NCBI RefSeq assembly: GCF_003947455.1
Contig: NZ_QHJH01000012.1
Span: forward strand, 1 to 64,000
Direction: 5' to 3'
Source: Streptomyces sp. WAC 04229
Lineage (GTDB): Bacteria; Actinomycetota; Actinomycetes; Streptomycetales; Streptomycetaceae
DNA length: 64,000 bases
The first letter of the stretch is position 1, and every line of letters begins with the position of its first letter. A program made the translations under genes and the position numbers. Below the pieces are notes generated by a model. It did no database searches. It saw only the letters and a list, made by a program, of their open reading frames with translations, and had not been told where the DNA came from. This document shows, one piece after another, positions 52,112 to 61,530 of this stretch.

Positions 52112-53530
52112 ATGTTCGATCCGGTCATAGCGCCCAGCGGTACGCTGCTCGGCCTGCTTCAGCGGGGTCGCGGCGACGGCACGCTGCACGCGCTCACCGC
52201 CCCGCGCCCCGAAGCGCTGGCGGCTCTGAACCATTGCGTTCTCCACGACCCCCGCCACGACTGGCAGGTCGAGAACCGCTCCCTCTACTACGCCCGCCTC
52301 TACCTCGACCTCAATGGCGAGCTGGACGCGATCGAGGCCCACCTCTTCGACCCCGAGGACGTCCTGGACGCCGACGAGTCGCGCACCGGGCTGGCCCTCG
52401 CGGTCCTCGGGCACCTCGCGTCCTACGGCAGGCGGGACGCGCTCGAACTGCTGCGCCGGTACGCCGCCCACGGCGTCAACTGGGCGTGGGCCCTGGACGA
52501 GCTGGCGCTGCGTGACGACGACGCGGGCCTGCGCGCCCTCGCCGCGCCCGTGCTGGCGCGTTTTCCGCGCGATCCCGAGGGCGACGCCGAGCTGGCCGTC
52601 GCCGTGCGGGACGCCTTCGAACCGCGGCCCTGGCGGCTGTGGGCCGACGATCCCCGCGAATCGATCGCCACGCGCGTGCGTGCCGCCCACGAGGCGGGCA
52701 GCTTCGACCGCTGGCAGCGGCAGATGAACCCCACCGGCCCGCGTCCGGGCTGGAGCGTGCGGGCCGTGTTCGAGTGGGCCGAGCAGGGCATCGAGCGCGG
52801 CGCCGCGCTCCACGTGCCGGCCGCCCGCTGCCTCACCGCCGTCGCGGGACCCGAGGACCGGCCCGAGATCGTCGAGGCCGCCCGGTCCGGCACCGAGGGC
52901 GCCCGCAGCACCGCCCTGCACTACCTCGCCGACACCAATGATCCCGACGTGCTCGACCTGATCGAGGGCGCCGCGACCACCGGCCCGACCCCGGTCGTGG
53001 AGGCCGCCGTCGCCGCCTACGAGCGCATGCGCAGCCTCGCCGCCGTCGACCGGGCCCGCGGCTGGGTGCACCGCCCCGACGCCCTCGGCGCCGCCGCCGG
53101 ACGGGTGCTCGCCTGCCGGGGCGCGGCGCAGGACCGCGACCTCGTCCTCGCCGCCCTGCGCGAGGCCGTACGCGGCGAAGGCCCTGACGCCCCGACCCTG
53201 TGGACCCTCGTCGACGGCACCGGGCGCCTCGGCATCGCCTGCGCCGCCCCCGTGCTGCGCCACATCTACCGCGAGACCGCTTCCTCCCACCTGCGCGGCC
53301 GGGCCGCCCGTGCACTGGCCGCCACCGACCCGTCGTTCGCCGCGGGCTTCGCCATCGAGTGCCTGTGGGACTGCGAGGAGACCACCCGCGAGGTCGCCGC
53401 CCGGCACGCCGAGACCGGCGACAACCGGGTCGTCGAGCGGCTGCGCAGGCTGGCCGCCGATCCGGCCGAGGAGGACGAGGTCCAGACGGCCGTGCGCAGC
53501 CGCTTCGGACCGGACGCGCCCGCCGTGTGA
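52112..53530 (+). CDS. HEAT-repeat-like protein
   Basis: 472 aa, entirely alpha-helical. The N-terminal part reads FDPVIAPSGTLLGLLQRGRG and LNHCVLHDPRHDWQVENRSL; from about residue 110 onward it consists of successive 30-35-residue helical repeats (for example GLALAVLGHLASYGRRDALE, TLWTLVDGTGRLGIACAAPV, RGRAARALAATDPSFAAGFA). This fits a HEAT/PBS-lyase-type solenoid, likely a scaffold. ATG 52112 (MFDPVIAPSG) is the conserved start; ribosome site poor (GAGGCTG). A strong terminator follows directly. No catalytic motif is visible. Confidence 0.85.
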   Translation: MFDPVIAPSGTLLGLLQRGRGDGTLHALTAPRPEALAALNHCVLHDPRHDWQVENRSLYYARLYLDLNGELDAIEAHLFDPEDVLDADESRTGLALAVLGHLASYGRRDALELLRRYAAHGVNWAWALDELALRDDDAGLRALAAPVLARFPRDPEGDAELAVAVRDAFEPRPWRLWADDPRESIATRVRAAHEAGSFDRWQRQMNPTGPRPGWSVRAVFEWAEQGIERGAALHVPAARCLTAVAGPEDRPEIVEAARSGTEGARSTALHYLADTNDPDVLDLIEGAATTGPTPVVEAAVAAYERMRSLAAVDRARGWVHRPDALGAAAGRVLACRGAAQDRDLVLAALREAVRGEGPDAPTLWTLVDGTGRLGIACAAPVLRHIYRETASSHLRGRAARALAATDPSFAAGFAIECLWDCEETTREVAARHAETGDNRVVERLRRLAADPAEEDEVQTAVRSRFGPDAPAV

Positions 53531-53535
53531 GACGG

Positions 53536-53587
53536 CCCGGGGACGGTGGCACCGGACCGTGCCCGGCCCGGTGCCGCCGTCCCCGGG
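53536..53587 (+). terminator. terminator after the HEAT-repeat gene
   Basis: 20-bp stem (CCCGGGGACGGTGGCACCGG with CCGGTGCCGCCGTCCCCGGG, one G-U pair) and a 12-nt loop, beginning 6 nt after the stop. Confidence 0.85.
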
Positions 53588-53728
53588 TGAACGACGGATG
53601 GCGCGCGGGGCCGCCGGACATGGCCGTCGGCCGACCCGCCCGGGTGCACGGGCAACGCTCATGGGACGTTTCCCGGCCGGAAAGATCGACGTTGACGCGG
53701 GCACGTCCAGTCCGGCGACAACACCGGT

Positions 53729-54856
53729 ATGCGTGTCGTCATCGTGACCGAATCCTTTCCCCCCGATGTGAACGGCGTCGCCCACTGTGCGCTGCAGACC
53801 GCCCGGCACCTCGTCGACCGCGGTCACGCATGCGTCGTCGTCGCACCGGCCACCGCCGCCGGGCACGCGGCGGACGCCTCCGCTCCGTGCCCGCTGGTCC
53901 GCGTCCCCTCCCTCCCGCTCCCCGGCTACCCCCAGGTCCGCGTCGCCCTGCCCAGCCGGCGCGTGGCCGCAGCCATCGCCGAACACCGCGCGGACGTCGT
54001 CCACCTGGCCGGCCCCTTCGTCCTCGGCGTCCGGGGCATGGCCGCCGCCGCCCGCCTCGGCGTGCCCGCCGTGGCCGTCTACCAGACCGACCTCGCCGGC
54101 TACGCCCGCACCTACATGGGAGCGGGCGAGGCGGCTGCCTGGCGCCGCATCCGCTCCGTGCACGCCTCCGCCGACCTCACCCTCGCCCCCTCCGGCGCCG
54201 CCCTGCGCGACCTGAGGGCGCACGGCGTGCCCCGGGTCGGCCTGTGGCCGCGCGGTGTGGACACCGTCCGCTTCCGGCCCGACCGTCGCGACGAGGAACT
54301 GCGCCGCGGGCTCGCCCCCGGCGGCGAGCTGATCGTCGGCTACGTGGGCCGCCTCGCCCCCGAGAAGCATGTGGAGCTGCTGTCCGGTGTCTGCGCCCTG
54401 GAGGGCGTGCGCGTGGTGGTCGTCGGGGACGGGCCCAGCCGGTCGCGCCTGGAACAGGCGTTGCCCGGTGCCGTCTTCCTCGGCCGCCGCACCGGCGAGG
54501 AGCTGGCCAGGGTCTTCGCCTCCCTGGACGTCTTCGTGCACACCGGCCCCTTCGAGACGTTCTGCCAGACCGTCCAGGAGGCCATGGCCAGCGGGGTGCC
54601 CGTCGTCGCCCCGGCGGCCGGCGGCCCGCTCGATCTGGTGGCCCACGGCAGCACCGGCCTGCTGGTGCCGCCGCGCGACGCCGCCGCCGTACGGGACGCG
54701 GTGTGGTCGCTGTCCGCGGACCCCGTACTGCGGGCCGCGTACGGGGCGGCCGGCCGGGCGAAGGTCGAGGGCCGCACGTGGGCGGCCGTCGGCGACCGCC
54801 TCATCGGGCACTACAGGGACGTGCTGGCCTCGCGGAAGGCGGTGCTGGCGGCATGA
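53729..54856 (+). CDS. GT4-family glycosyltransferase
   Basis: 375-aa retaining glycosyltransferase with the GT-B fold. The N-terminal domain starts RVVIVTESFPPDVNGVAHCA (glycine-rich acceptor loop) and the C-terminal nucleotide-sugar domain has VGYVGRLAPEKHVELL and the E-x7-E motif GPFETFCQTVQEAMASGVPV. The overall pattern resembles mannosyltransferases of the MgtA/PimB-like type that use GDP-mannose. Its ATG overlaps nothing upstream (198-nt gap with terminator) and its stop overlaps the next GT4 gene (ATGA at 54853). Likely builds a glycolipid or polysaccharide with that partner; acceptor unknown. Confidence 0.92.
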   Translation: MRVVIVTESFPPDVNGVAHCALQTARHLVDRGHACVVVAPATAAGHAADASAPCPLVRVPSLPLPGYPQVRVALPSRRVAAAIAEHRADVVHLAGPFVLGVRGMAAAARLGVPAVAVYQTDLAGYARTYMGAGEAAAWRRIRSVHASADLTLAPSGAALRDLRAHGVPRVGLWPRGVDTVRFRPDRRDEELRRGLAPGGELIVGYVGRLAPEKHVELLSGVCALEGVRVVVVGDGPSRSRLEQALPGAVFLGRRTGEELARVFASLDVFVHTGPFETFCQTVQEAMASGVPVVAPAAGGPLDLVAHGSTGLLVPPRDAAAVRDAVWSLSADPVLRAAYGAAGRAKVEGRTWAAVGDRLIGHYRDVLASRKAVLAA

Positions 54857-56010
54857 ACGCGCTGCGGATCGTCCGGCTCGCCAACTTCGTCGCACCCGCC
54901 TCGGGCGGCCTGCGCACCGCGCTGCGCGAGCTGGGCCGGGGATACCGGGCGGCGGGACACGACCCCGTCCTCGTCGTCCCGGGCGAGCACGCCGACGACC
55001 GGGAGACCGAGCAGGGCCGGGTGATCACCCTCCCCGGGCCGCTCCTGCCCGGCACCGGCGGCTACCGCGTCCTGACCGACAGGCGGCGCGTGAGCGCGCT
55101 CCTGGCGGACCTGGCCCCCGACCGCCTGGAGGTGTCCGACCGCACCACGCTGCGCTGGACCGGCCGGTGGGCCCGGCGCGCCAGGGTCCCCGCCGTGATG
55201 GTCTCCCACGAGACCACCGACGGCGTGCTGCGCACCTGGGGCCTGCCCGAGCCGGCCGCCCGGCGCGCCGCCGACGCGCTCAACATCCGTACGGCGCACA
55301 CCTACGCGCGCGTGGTGTGCACCACCGAGTTCGCCGAGCGGGAGTTCGTCCGCGTCGGCGCCCGCAACGTCGTACGGGCCCCACTGGGCGTAGACCTGGC
55401 CGGGCGGCACCCCTCGCTGCGCGACCCGGGTCTGCGGGCCCGTTTCGCGCGCGGGGACGAGGTCCTGCTGGCGGCGTGCTCCCGGCTGTCCGTCGAGAAG
55501 CGGCCCGGCACCGCCCTCGACGCCCTCGACGCGCTCCGGCGGCGCGGCGTCCGGGCGGTGCTGGTGGTGGCCGGTGACGGACCGCTGCGGGCGCGGCTCG
55601 CACAACGGGCACGGGAGCGCGGGCTGCCGGTGACCTTCCTCGGTCACGTCGCCGACCCCGGACTGCTGGGCGCGCTCCAGGCGTCGGCCGACCTGTGCCT
55701 GGCTCCCGGACCGGCCGAGACCTTCGGGCTCGCCGCGCTGGAGGCGCTGGCCTGCGGCACGCCCGTGGTCGCGAGCGCGTCGTCGGCGCTGCCCGAGGTG
55801 ATCGGCTCCGCCGGGGCCGTCGCCGCCGACCACGGGGAGGCCTTCGCGGACGCCGCGGAGTCGCTGCTCGGACGCCGGGAGGCGGACCGCCGCGGGACGG
55901 CACGCGCGCGTGCCGAGTGCTTCGGCTGGGACACGGCGGTCGAGGCGTTCCTCGCCGCGCACGACGCGGCCGTCCCCACGCGCCCCGCGCTGCCGGAGAC
56001 CGTGACATGA
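54853..56010 (+). CDS. second GT4-family glycosyltransferase
   Basis: 385 aa, GT-B fold, paralogous in type but not closely similar to the gene before it. LRIVRLANFVAPASGGLRTA (acceptor loop), LLAACSRLSVEKRPGTALDA in the donor domain and the E-x7-E motif GPAETFGLAALEALACGTPV are visible. Coupled to its neighbour upstream by ATGA (54853-54856) and to the SGNH hydrolase downstream by a 4-nt overlap (56007-56010). The three together suggest a pathway for a glycosylated lipid or polymer that carries ester groups. Donor and acceptor are not defined by sequence. Confidence 0.92.
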   Translation: MNALRIVRLANFVAPASGGLRTALRELGRGYRAAGHDPVLVVPGEHADDRETEQGRVITLPGPLLPGTGGYRVLTDRRRVSALLADLAPDRLEVSDRTTLRWTGRWARRARVPAVMVSHETTDGVLRTWGLPEPAARRAADALNIRTAHTYARVVCTTEFAEREFVRVGARNVVRAPLGVDLAGRHPSLRDPGLRARFARGDEVLLAACSRLSVEKRPGTALDALDALRRRGVRAVLVVAGDGPLRARLAQRARERGLPVTFLGHVADPGLLGALQASADLCLAPGPAETFGLAALEALACGTPVVASASSALPEVIGSAGAVAADHGEAFADAAESLLGRREADRRGTARARAECFGWDTAVEAFLAAHDAAVPTRPALPETVT

Positions 56011-56885
56011 GAGGCCTGCGCTTCGTGGCCCTCGGCGACTCGCTGACCGAGGGCGTGGGCGACCCGGTGGGGCACGGGTGGCGGGGCTGGGCCGCGCTGC
56101 TCGCCACCGGACTCGCCGAGCAGCCCGTCCTCTTCACCAACCTCGCCCGCAGCGGCGCGCAGACCGTCGACGTGGCCGAGCGGCAGCTGCCGGCCTGCCT
56201 CGCCCTGCGCCCCGATCTCGTGTCCGTCGTCGTCGGCGTCAACGACACCCTGCGCCGCACCTTCGACCTCGGGGCGGTCGCCGCCCGCCTCGACACCGTG
56301 TACGCCGCCTGCACCGGGCGCGGCGCGCTGCTGCTCACGGCGTGTCTGCCGGACCCCGGGACGATGCTCGGGCTGCCGGACGCGCTCGCCCGTCCACTGG
56401 CACGGCGGCAACGGGCGGTCAACGCCGTGGTGCACGCCCTGTCCGACCGGTACGGGGCCGTGCACCTGCACGCGTGCGAGGGCGGCTGGACGGCGGACCG
56501 CTCGATGTGGAGCGTGGACCGGCTGCATCCCGGCGAGCGGGGCCACCGCCAGCTGGCCCTGCGCTTCCACGCGCTGCTCGCCGAGCGCGGCGCCGCCACC
56601 GGTCCCGCGCCCTCGCCCGACGCCGAGTTCGCCGCCCCCACCCGGGCGGCGAGCCTGTGGTGGCTGGCCACCGCGGGCACCGGCTGGGTGGCGCGGCGCT
56701 GCACCGACCTGCTGCCCCAACTGCTGACGCTGGCCGCCGGTGAACTGCGCCACCACGCGCGCGGGACGAGCGCCCGGCTCGATCTCGGCACCTCCGCGGC
56801 TGTCACCGCCGCCCTCGCGGCGCTCGCGTCGAACGGCGGAAGGGAGGCGGAGATGCCACGGTGCATGTCCAGCCGCTGTCCATGA
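56007..56885 (+). CDS. SGNH-family hydrolase
   Basis: 292-aa GDSL/SGNH esterase-like protein. Block I is VALGDSLTEGVGD (nucleophile S12), block II NLARSGAQ (glycine), block III VVVGVNDT (asparagine), and block V WSVDRLHPGERG supplies the aspartate-histidine pair (D172, H175). There is no signal peptide, so it is cytosolic or membrane-associated; the C-terminal 70 residues are helical. It may add or remove acyl groups on the product of the two GT4 enzymes upstream, with which it is translationally coupled. Substrate unknown. A strong terminator follows. Confidence 0.92.
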   Translation: MRGLRFVALGDSLTEGVGDPVGHGWRGWAALLATGLAEQPVLFTNLARSGAQTVDVAERQLPACLALRPDLVSVVVGVNDTLRRTFDLGAVAARLDTVYAACTGRGALLLTACLPDPGTMLGLPDALARPLARRQRAVNAVVHALSDRYGAVHLHACEGGWTADRSMWSVDRLHPGERGHRQLALRFHALLAERGAATGPAPSPDAEFAAPTRAASLWWLATAGTGWVARRCTDLLPQLLTLAAGELRHHARGTSARLDLGTSAAVTAALAALASNGGREAEMPRCMSSRCP

Positions 56886-56916
56886 CGCCTGTGCCCGGGA
56901 GCCGCACCGGAAGGCG

Positions 56917-56952
56917 ACGGGGAGGACGTCCGGCACCGGACGTCCTCCCCGT
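56917..56952. terminator. bidirectional terminator between SGNH and pxpC
   Basis: 17-bp perfect inverted repeat (ACGGGGAGGACGTCCGG with its complement) separated by 2 nt, in the 74-nt gap between convergent genes. Confidence 0.85.
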
Positions 56953-56959
56953 GCGCGCG

Positions 56960-57829
56960 TCAGCGCTCGCGTACCGCCACGAACCGCACCGGCGTCCCCG
57001 GTACCGCCTGGGCCGCCGCCGGAAGGTCGTGGGAGCGGACGACGCCGATCACCGGATAGCCACCGGTCGTCGGATGGTCGGCCAGGAACACCACGGGCCG
57101 GCCGTCCGGCGGCACCTGGACCGCGCCGAGCACCATGCCCTCGCTGGGCAGTTCGCCCGCGCGGGCACGCTCCAGCGGTGGTCCCTCCACGCGCAGTCCG
57201 ATGCGGTTGCTCGCGGCCGACACCCGGTACGCGCGCGAGGTGAACGTCCGTACCGCCCCGGGCGTGAACCAGTCCGCGCGCGGGCCCGGCGTCACCCGCA
57301 GGATCAGCTCCGCCGGCGGCGCCGGCTGCGGGGCGACGTCCACGCACGCGTGCCGCCCGCGCGGCCGCCCCAGGGCGAGCACCATGCCGTCGGAGAGGGG
57401 CGGCGGTCCCAGGCCGGACAGCAGGTCGGTGGAGCGGCTGCCGAGCACCTGCTCGGCCAGGACGCCGCCCGAGACGGCCACATAGGAGCGGACGCCGGAG
57501 CCGGCCGCCCCCACGTCGAGCAGCGCGCCCGCCGGCACACCGACCGGCGCGCCCCAGGAGACCGGCCTCCCGTCCACCGTCACCGGGCAGGGCGCGCCAC
57601 CGACCGCCACGGTCACCGCGCACCGGGGGCGCAGGGCGCAGCCGGTGAGGGTGGTCTCCAGGACGGCCGCCTCGGGCGGATTGCCGGCCAGACGGTTGAC
57701 CAGCGCGGCCGCGGGCGCGTCGAGCGCCCCGGAACGGGGGACGCCGAGGTGCGCGTGACCGGGGCGGCCCCGGTCCTGCACGGTGGTGAGGGCCCCGGCC
57801 CGGACGACGGCGAGCGCACGGTCCGTCAT
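56960..57829 (-). CDS. pxpC: 5-oxoprolinase subunit PxpC (KipA-like)
   Basis: 289 aa, biotin-dependent carboxylase-like (AHS2) domain. VRAGALTTVQDRGRPGHAHL (9-28), then GVPRSGALDAPAAALVNRLA carry the family start motif; VAVSGGV, LPSEGMVLGAVQVPPDGRPV and LADHPTTGGYPVIGVV are further conserved blocks. With PxpA and PxpB it forms the bacterial ATP-dependent 5-oxoprolinase converting 5-oxo-L-proline (pyroglutamate) to L-glutamate. It starts in an ATGA overlap with pxpB (57826-57829) and is the last gene of the operon. Confidence 0.94.
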   Translation of the reverse strand: MTDRALAVVRAGALTTVQDRGRPGHAHLGVPRSGALDAPAAALVNRLAGNPPEAAVLETTLTGCALRPRCAVTVAVGGAPCPVTVDGRPVSWGAPVGVPAGALLDVGAAGSGVRSYVAVSGGVLAEQVLGSRSTDLLSGLGPPPLSDGMVLALGRPRGRHACVDVAPQPAPPAELILRVTPGPRADWFTPGAVRTFTSRAYRVSAASNRIGLRVEGPPLERARAGELPSEGMVLGAVQVPPDGRPVVFLADHPTTGGYPVIGVVRSHDLPAAAQAVPGTPVRFVAVRER

Positions 57830-58461
57830 GAGCGGCCCTGCCGTTCCCGGGGCCCTTCGGCGACGAAGCGGACGCGCGTGCCGGGCGACAGCAGCGCCGC
57901 GGGCACACGCGTGTGGTCCCACAGCACGGCGTCCGTGGTGCCGATCAACTGCCAGCCGCCCGGCGACGAGCGCGGGTACACGCCCGTGTAAGGACCGGCC
58001 AGCGCCACCGAACCGGCCGGGACGGCCGTGCGCGGAGTGTCCCGGCGCGGCACGTCGTACCGCGCGGGGAGGCCGGTCAGATAGCCGAAGCCGGGCGCGA
58101 ACCCGCAGAAGGCGACCCGGAACTCGGTGTCCGCGTGGATGCGGGCCACCTCCCGCGGCGCCACTCCCCAGTGCGCGCCCACGTCGGCCAGGTCCGGGCC
58201 GTCGTAGCGGACCGGGATCTCGACCACGTGCCCCGCGCGCGGGGGAGCGGGCGGAACCTCGGCGGCGGTCAGTTCGGCCGCGAGCCGAGCCCGGTCGGCG
58301 ACGCCGTCGAGCAGGACGGTGCGGGCCGCCGGGACGACCTCCCGCGCGGCCAGCGTGCCCTCCGCGCGGCGCCGCAGCAGCTCCGCGCGGAGCGCCTCCG
58401 CCTCCTCGCCCGAGGAGACCTCGACCAGCAGGGCGTCGTCGCCGACCGGCAGGACGTTCAC
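57826..58461 (-). CDS. pxpB: 5-oxoprolinase subunit PxpB (KipI-like)
   Basis: 211 aa, AHS1/carboxyltransferase domain. LPVGDDALLVEVSSGEEAEA at the N-terminus and the hallmark AFCGFAPGFGYLTGLPARYD (about 116-135) are clear, followed by VPAGSVALAGPYTGVYPRSS and GGWQLIGTTD. PxpB and PxpC act with PxpA as 5-oxoprolinase; in Bacillus the homologue KipI also inhibits the sporulation kinase KinA. The GTG start overlaps the pxpA stop (58458-58461). Translation is coupled at both ends. Confidence 0.94.
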   Translation of the reverse strand: MNVLPVGDDALLVEVSSGEEAEALRAELLRRRAEGTLAAREVVPAARTVLLDGVADRARLAAELTAAEVPPAPPRAGHVVEIPVRYDGPDLADVGAHWGVAPREVARIHADTEFRVAFCGFAPGFGYLTGLPARYDVPRRDTPRTAVPAGSVALAGPYTGVYPRSSPGGWQLIGTTDAVLWDHTRVPAALLSPGTRVRFVAEGPRERQGRS

Positions 58462-59216
58462 GCGAAGGCCTCCACCCGGACGCCCGACGCCTCCAGCCGC
58501 TCCCGTACCCGGCGGGCCAGGTCCACCGCGCCGGGAGTGTCGCCGTGCACGCACAGGGAGCGCGCGCGGACCGTCACGACCGCTCCCGACCGGGCGGTGA
58601 CCCTGCCGGAGCGGGCCAGCTCCACGGAGCGGGCCACGACGGAGTCGGGTTCGGTGACGACCGCGCCCTCCTGCCCACGCGGCACCAGCGTGGCCTGGTC
58701 GGTGTACGCCCGGTCCGCGAAGGCCTCCGGTACTGCGGGCAGGCCGGCCTCCGCGGCCCGCTCCAGGACACGCGAGCCGGGCAGCCCGAGGACGGGCAGC
58801 GCGCCGCCTGCCAGGAGTACGCCGTCGACGACCGCCGCCGCCTGCTCCTCGTCCCGGACCACCCGGTTGTAGAGGGCGCCGTGCGGTTTGACGTACGCCA
58901 CGCGCGTGCCCGCCGCGCGGGCGAACACTTCCAGGGCGCCGATCTGGTAGGCCACCTCGGCCGCCAGCTCGGCGGGCGGCACGTCCATGGCGCGCCGTCC
59001 GAATCCGGCCAGGTCCCGGTAGGAGACCTGGGCGCCGACCGTCACGCCCCGCTCGGCCGCCAGCTCGCACACCCGCCGCATGGTGGCCGGGTCGCCGGCG
59101 TGGAAGCCGCACGCGACGTTGGCACTCGTCACGACGGAGAGCAGGCCCTCGTCGTCGGTGAGCCGCCAGCGGCCGAAGCCCTCGCCGAGGTCGGCGTTGA
59201 GGTCGATCGAGGTCAT
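58458..59216 (-). CDS. pxpA: 5-oxoprolinase subunit PxpA (LamB/YcsF family)
   Basis: 252 aa of the YcsF/LamB family. DLNADLGEGFGRWRLTDDEG (5-24), then TSANVACGFHAGDPATMRRV and VAYVKPHGALYNRV contain the conserved metal or catalytic histidines and aspartates. As part of PxpABC it opens 5-oxoproline to glutamate at the expense of ATP. ATG 59216 is used because it places MTSIDLNADLGEG at the family start and GGAGAC lies upstream. 45 nt separate it from the YcsI-like gene; pxpB overlaps by 4 nt. Confidence 0.95.
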   Translation of the reverse strand: MTSIDLNADLGEGFGRWRLTDDEGLLSVVTSANVACGFHAGDPATMRRVCELAAERGVTVGAQVSYRDLAGFGRRAMDVPPAELAAEVAYQIGALEVFARAAGTRVAYVKPHGALYNRVVRDEEQAAAVVDGVLLAGGALPVLGLPGSRVLERAAEAGLPAVPEAFADRAYTDQATLVPRGQEGAVVTEPDSVVARSVELARSGRVTARSGAVVTVRARSLCVHGDTPGAVDLARRVRERLEASGVRVEAFA

Positions 59217-59261
59217 GTCTCCAGTGTCTCCGCTCTCGGACACCCGCGGGGGCGCCCGGGA

Positions 59262-60095
59262 TCAGGCGACGCGGTACTGCTCGTCGCGCGCGTCGGTGAG
59301 GAACATCTGCCCCGGTGCGTGGGTCACGGCGAAGGGCGGCCGCGAGGCCATGACGGCCGCCTGTGGGGTCACCCCGCAGGCCCAGAACACCGGGATGTCG
59401 TCCGGCTCGGCGTCCACCGCGTCGCCGAAGTCCGGCCGGGCCAGGTCCTCGATGCCGAGCGCCGACGGGTCGCCGCAGTGCACCGGGCTGCCGTGCACCG
59501 CCGGGAGCAGGCTGGTCTCGTGGATCGCCGCCGACAGGTGCGCGGGCGGCACGGGGCGCATCGACACCACCATCGGGCCGTGCAGCCGCCCCGCCGGACG
59601 GCACTGACGCGTGGTGACGTACATCGGGACGTTGCGACCCTGCTCGACGTGCCGGATCGGGACGCCGGCCGAGGACAGAGCCCACTCGAAGGTGAAGCTG
59701 CACCCGATCAGGAACGTCACCAGATCGTCCCGCCAGTGCGCCCGCACGTCCGTCGGCTCCTCCACCAGCTCGCCGTCCCGCCACACCCGGTAGCGGGGCA
59801 GATCGGTGCGCAGGTCCGCGCCGTCGGCGAGCACGGTGGTCCAGGACCCGGCGTCGGTGACGTCGAGCACCGGGCAGGGCTGCGGGTTGCGGGTGCAGAA
59901 CAGCAGCATGTCGTAGGCCCAGTCGGCGGGCACCGAGATCAGGTTGGCCTGGGTGTGGCCCGCCGCGACCCCGGCCGTGGGGCCGGCCAGCCCCTCCCGG
60001 AAGAGGGAGCGGGCGGTTTTCGGGCTCCACGCGTGCGCGTGCCGTTCGACGAGGGCGAGCGGCCGGTCCTCGGCCACGTGCGGTGAGTGCTTCAC
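59262..60095 (-). CDS. YcsI-family putative hydro-lyase / D-glutamate cyclase-like
   Basis: 277 aa of the DUF1445/UPF0317 family. [34 protein letters not shown], then [20 protein letters not shown] and [20 protein letters not shown] with [11 protein letters not shown] are its conserved blocks. The same domain is part of mammalian mitochondrial D-glutamate cyclase, which turns D-glutamate into 5-oxo-D-proline. In Bacillus the homologue ycsI sits in the kip (pxp) operon, as here. So a role in 5-oxoproline or D-glutamate metabolism is likely, though the reaction is unproven. The GTG start overlaps the MFS stop by 4 nt. Confidence 0.88.
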   Translation of the reverse strand: MKHSPHVAEDRPLALVERHAHAWSPKTARSLFREGLAGPTAGVAAGHTQANLISVPADWAYDMLLFCTRNPQPCPVLDVTDAGSWTTVLADGADLRTDLPRYRVWRDGELVEEPTDVRAHWRDDLVTFLIGCSFTFEWALSSAGVPIRHVEQGRNVPMYVTTRQCRPAGRLHGPMVVSMRPVPPAHLSAAIHETSLLPAVHGSPVHCGDPSALGIEDLARPDFGDAVDAEPDDIPVFWACGVTPQAAVMASRPPFAVTHAPGQMFLTDARDEQYRVA

Positions 60096-61411
60096 GCCAG
60101 TTCCTTCCCGCGCGTCTCCGGCAGCCACAGCAGGGCCAGCGCCGCGATGCCGTAGCCGATGGCACCGAAGACCAGCGCGCCGCCCACACCCCAGCTGTCG
60201 GCCAGGAAGCCGACCGTGGTCGGGAAGACGGCGCCCACGGCGCGTCCGGTGTTGTACGTGAAGCCCTGGCCCGCGCCGCGTGCCGCCGTCGGGTACAGCT
60301 CGCTCAGGTAGGAGCCGAAGCCGCTGAAGATGGCCGACATGCAGAAGCCCAGCGGGAAACCGAGCACCAGGAGCAGGGTGTTGGCGCCGTCGGGGATCCT
60401 GGCGTACGCCAGGATGCAGACCGCCGACAGCAGGGCGAACAGCCAGATGTTGCGTTTGCGGCCCAGCACGTCGGTGAGCCAGCCGCCGGTGAGGTAGCCG
60501 ATGAAGGCGCCCGAGATGAGGAAGGTCAGATAGCCGCCGGTGCCGACGACCGACAGGTCCCGTTCGTCCTTCAGATAGGTCGGCACCCAGGTGGCGAGGG
60601 TGTAGTAGCCGCCCTGGACGCCGGTGGAGAGCAGGCTGGCGAAGAGCGTGACGCGCAGCAGTCCGGGCGCGCCCGCCGTACCGGGCCTGAAGATCGCCGC
60701 GAAGGAGCCCTTGCTCGCGCCCTGCTCCCGGATCTCGGTGGCCTTCGGCGCGTCGTGGACGCTGCGCCTGACCCAGACCACGAGCAGCGCCGGCAGCGCA
60801 CCCGTCCAGAACATGACACGCCAGGCCAGATCGTCGCCGACCAGTGAGAACACCAGCGTGTACACGACCACCGCGAGCCCCCAGCCCACGGCCCAGGAGC
60901 TCTGGATCGCGCCGAGGGTGCGGCCCCGGTGCCTGGCACTCGCGTACTCGGCCACCAGGATCGCGCCGACCGCCCACTCACCGCCGAAGCCGAGCCCCTG
61001 GAGGGCGCGGAAGACCAGCAGCGTCTCGTAGTTGGGGGCGAAACCGCAGGCCACCGTGAACACGGCGTAGGTGATCACGGTGAGCAGCAGTGCCCTGACC
61101 CGGCCGACGCGGTCCGCCAGGACGCCCGCGAGGGCGCCGCCGATCGCCGAGACGACCAGGGTGACCGTCGTGAGCAGGCCGGTCTGGCCGCTGTCCAGGC
61201 CGAAGTACGCGGCCAGCGCCACCATGGTGAGCGGCAGGGTGAAGTAGTCGTAGGAGTCGAGGGCGTACCCGCCGAACGCGCCGCCGAAGGCGCGGCGGCC
61301 CCGCGGGCCGAGGGCGCGCAGCCAGCCGAACGGGCCGTCGTCCGTGGTGTGTTCATCCGTGCCGGGACGTGCCTCGGTGGACAGGGCCCGTGGGGGAGGG
61401 GTTGTGCTCAT
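60092..61411 (-). CDS. MFS transporter of the pxp operon
   Basis: 439 aa, 12 membrane helices, aromatic-acid/H+ symporter-like MFS group. [20 protein letters not shown] with the D-x-Y-D charge cluster in TM1, [13 protein letters not shown] (A motif, about 96-108) and [20 protein letters not shown] (about 139-158) are visible. As first gene of the pxp operon it probably imports 5-oxoproline or a related organic acid. ATG 61411 is preferred; a GTG two codons upstream is possible. Its promoter region, shared with the divergent GntR gene, contains a 19-bp operator palindrome. Confidence 0.9.
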   Translation of the reverse strand: MSTTPPPRALSTEARPGTDEHTTDDGPFGWLRALGPRGRRAFGGAFGGYALDSYDYFTLPLTMVALAAYFGLDSGQTGLLTTVTLVVSAIGGALAGVLADRVGRVRALLLTVITYAVFTVACGFAPNYETLLVFRALQGLGFGGEWAVGAILVAEYASARHRGRTLGAIQSSWAVGWGLAVVVYTLVFSLVGDDLAWRVMFWTGALPALLVVWVRRSVHDAPKATEIREQGASKGSFAAIFRPGTAGAPGLLRVTLFASLLSTGVQGGYYTLATWVPTYLKDERDLSVVGTGGYLTFLISGAFIGYLTGGWLTDVLGRKRNIWLFALLSAVCILAYARIPDGANTLLLVLGFPLGFCMSAIFSGFGSYLSELYPTAARGAGQGFTYNTGRAVGAVFPTTVGFLADSWGVGGALVFGAIGYGIAALALLWLPETRGKELA

Positions 61412-61463
61412 GGGCACCTCGCAGGGGGAGGACGGAGGGTGCGTGCACTTCCTGGCACCGTAG

Positions 61464-61482
61464 GGGATCGTTCAACGATCCC
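61464..61482. promoter_or_regulatory. GntR-type operator between pxp operon and regulator
   Basis: GGGATCGTT-C-AACGATCCC: a perfect 9-bp inverted repeat with one central base in the 119-nt divergent intergenic region. Its size and TTcAA core suit a FadR/VanR-type GntR dimer. Presumably bound by the regulator at 61531, controlling both directions. Confidence 0.7.
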
Positions 61483-61530
61483 TCAATACCCCTGTTGTTT
61501 CGTTCTGGTATCTGCGATTGAATTCCGGGC

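Noticed and set aside
51620..54895. A minus-strand open frame of over 1000 codons
   Set aside because: It is antisense to the ankyrin, HEAT-repeat and GT4 genes, each with clear domains, and has GC-skewed low-complexity composition.
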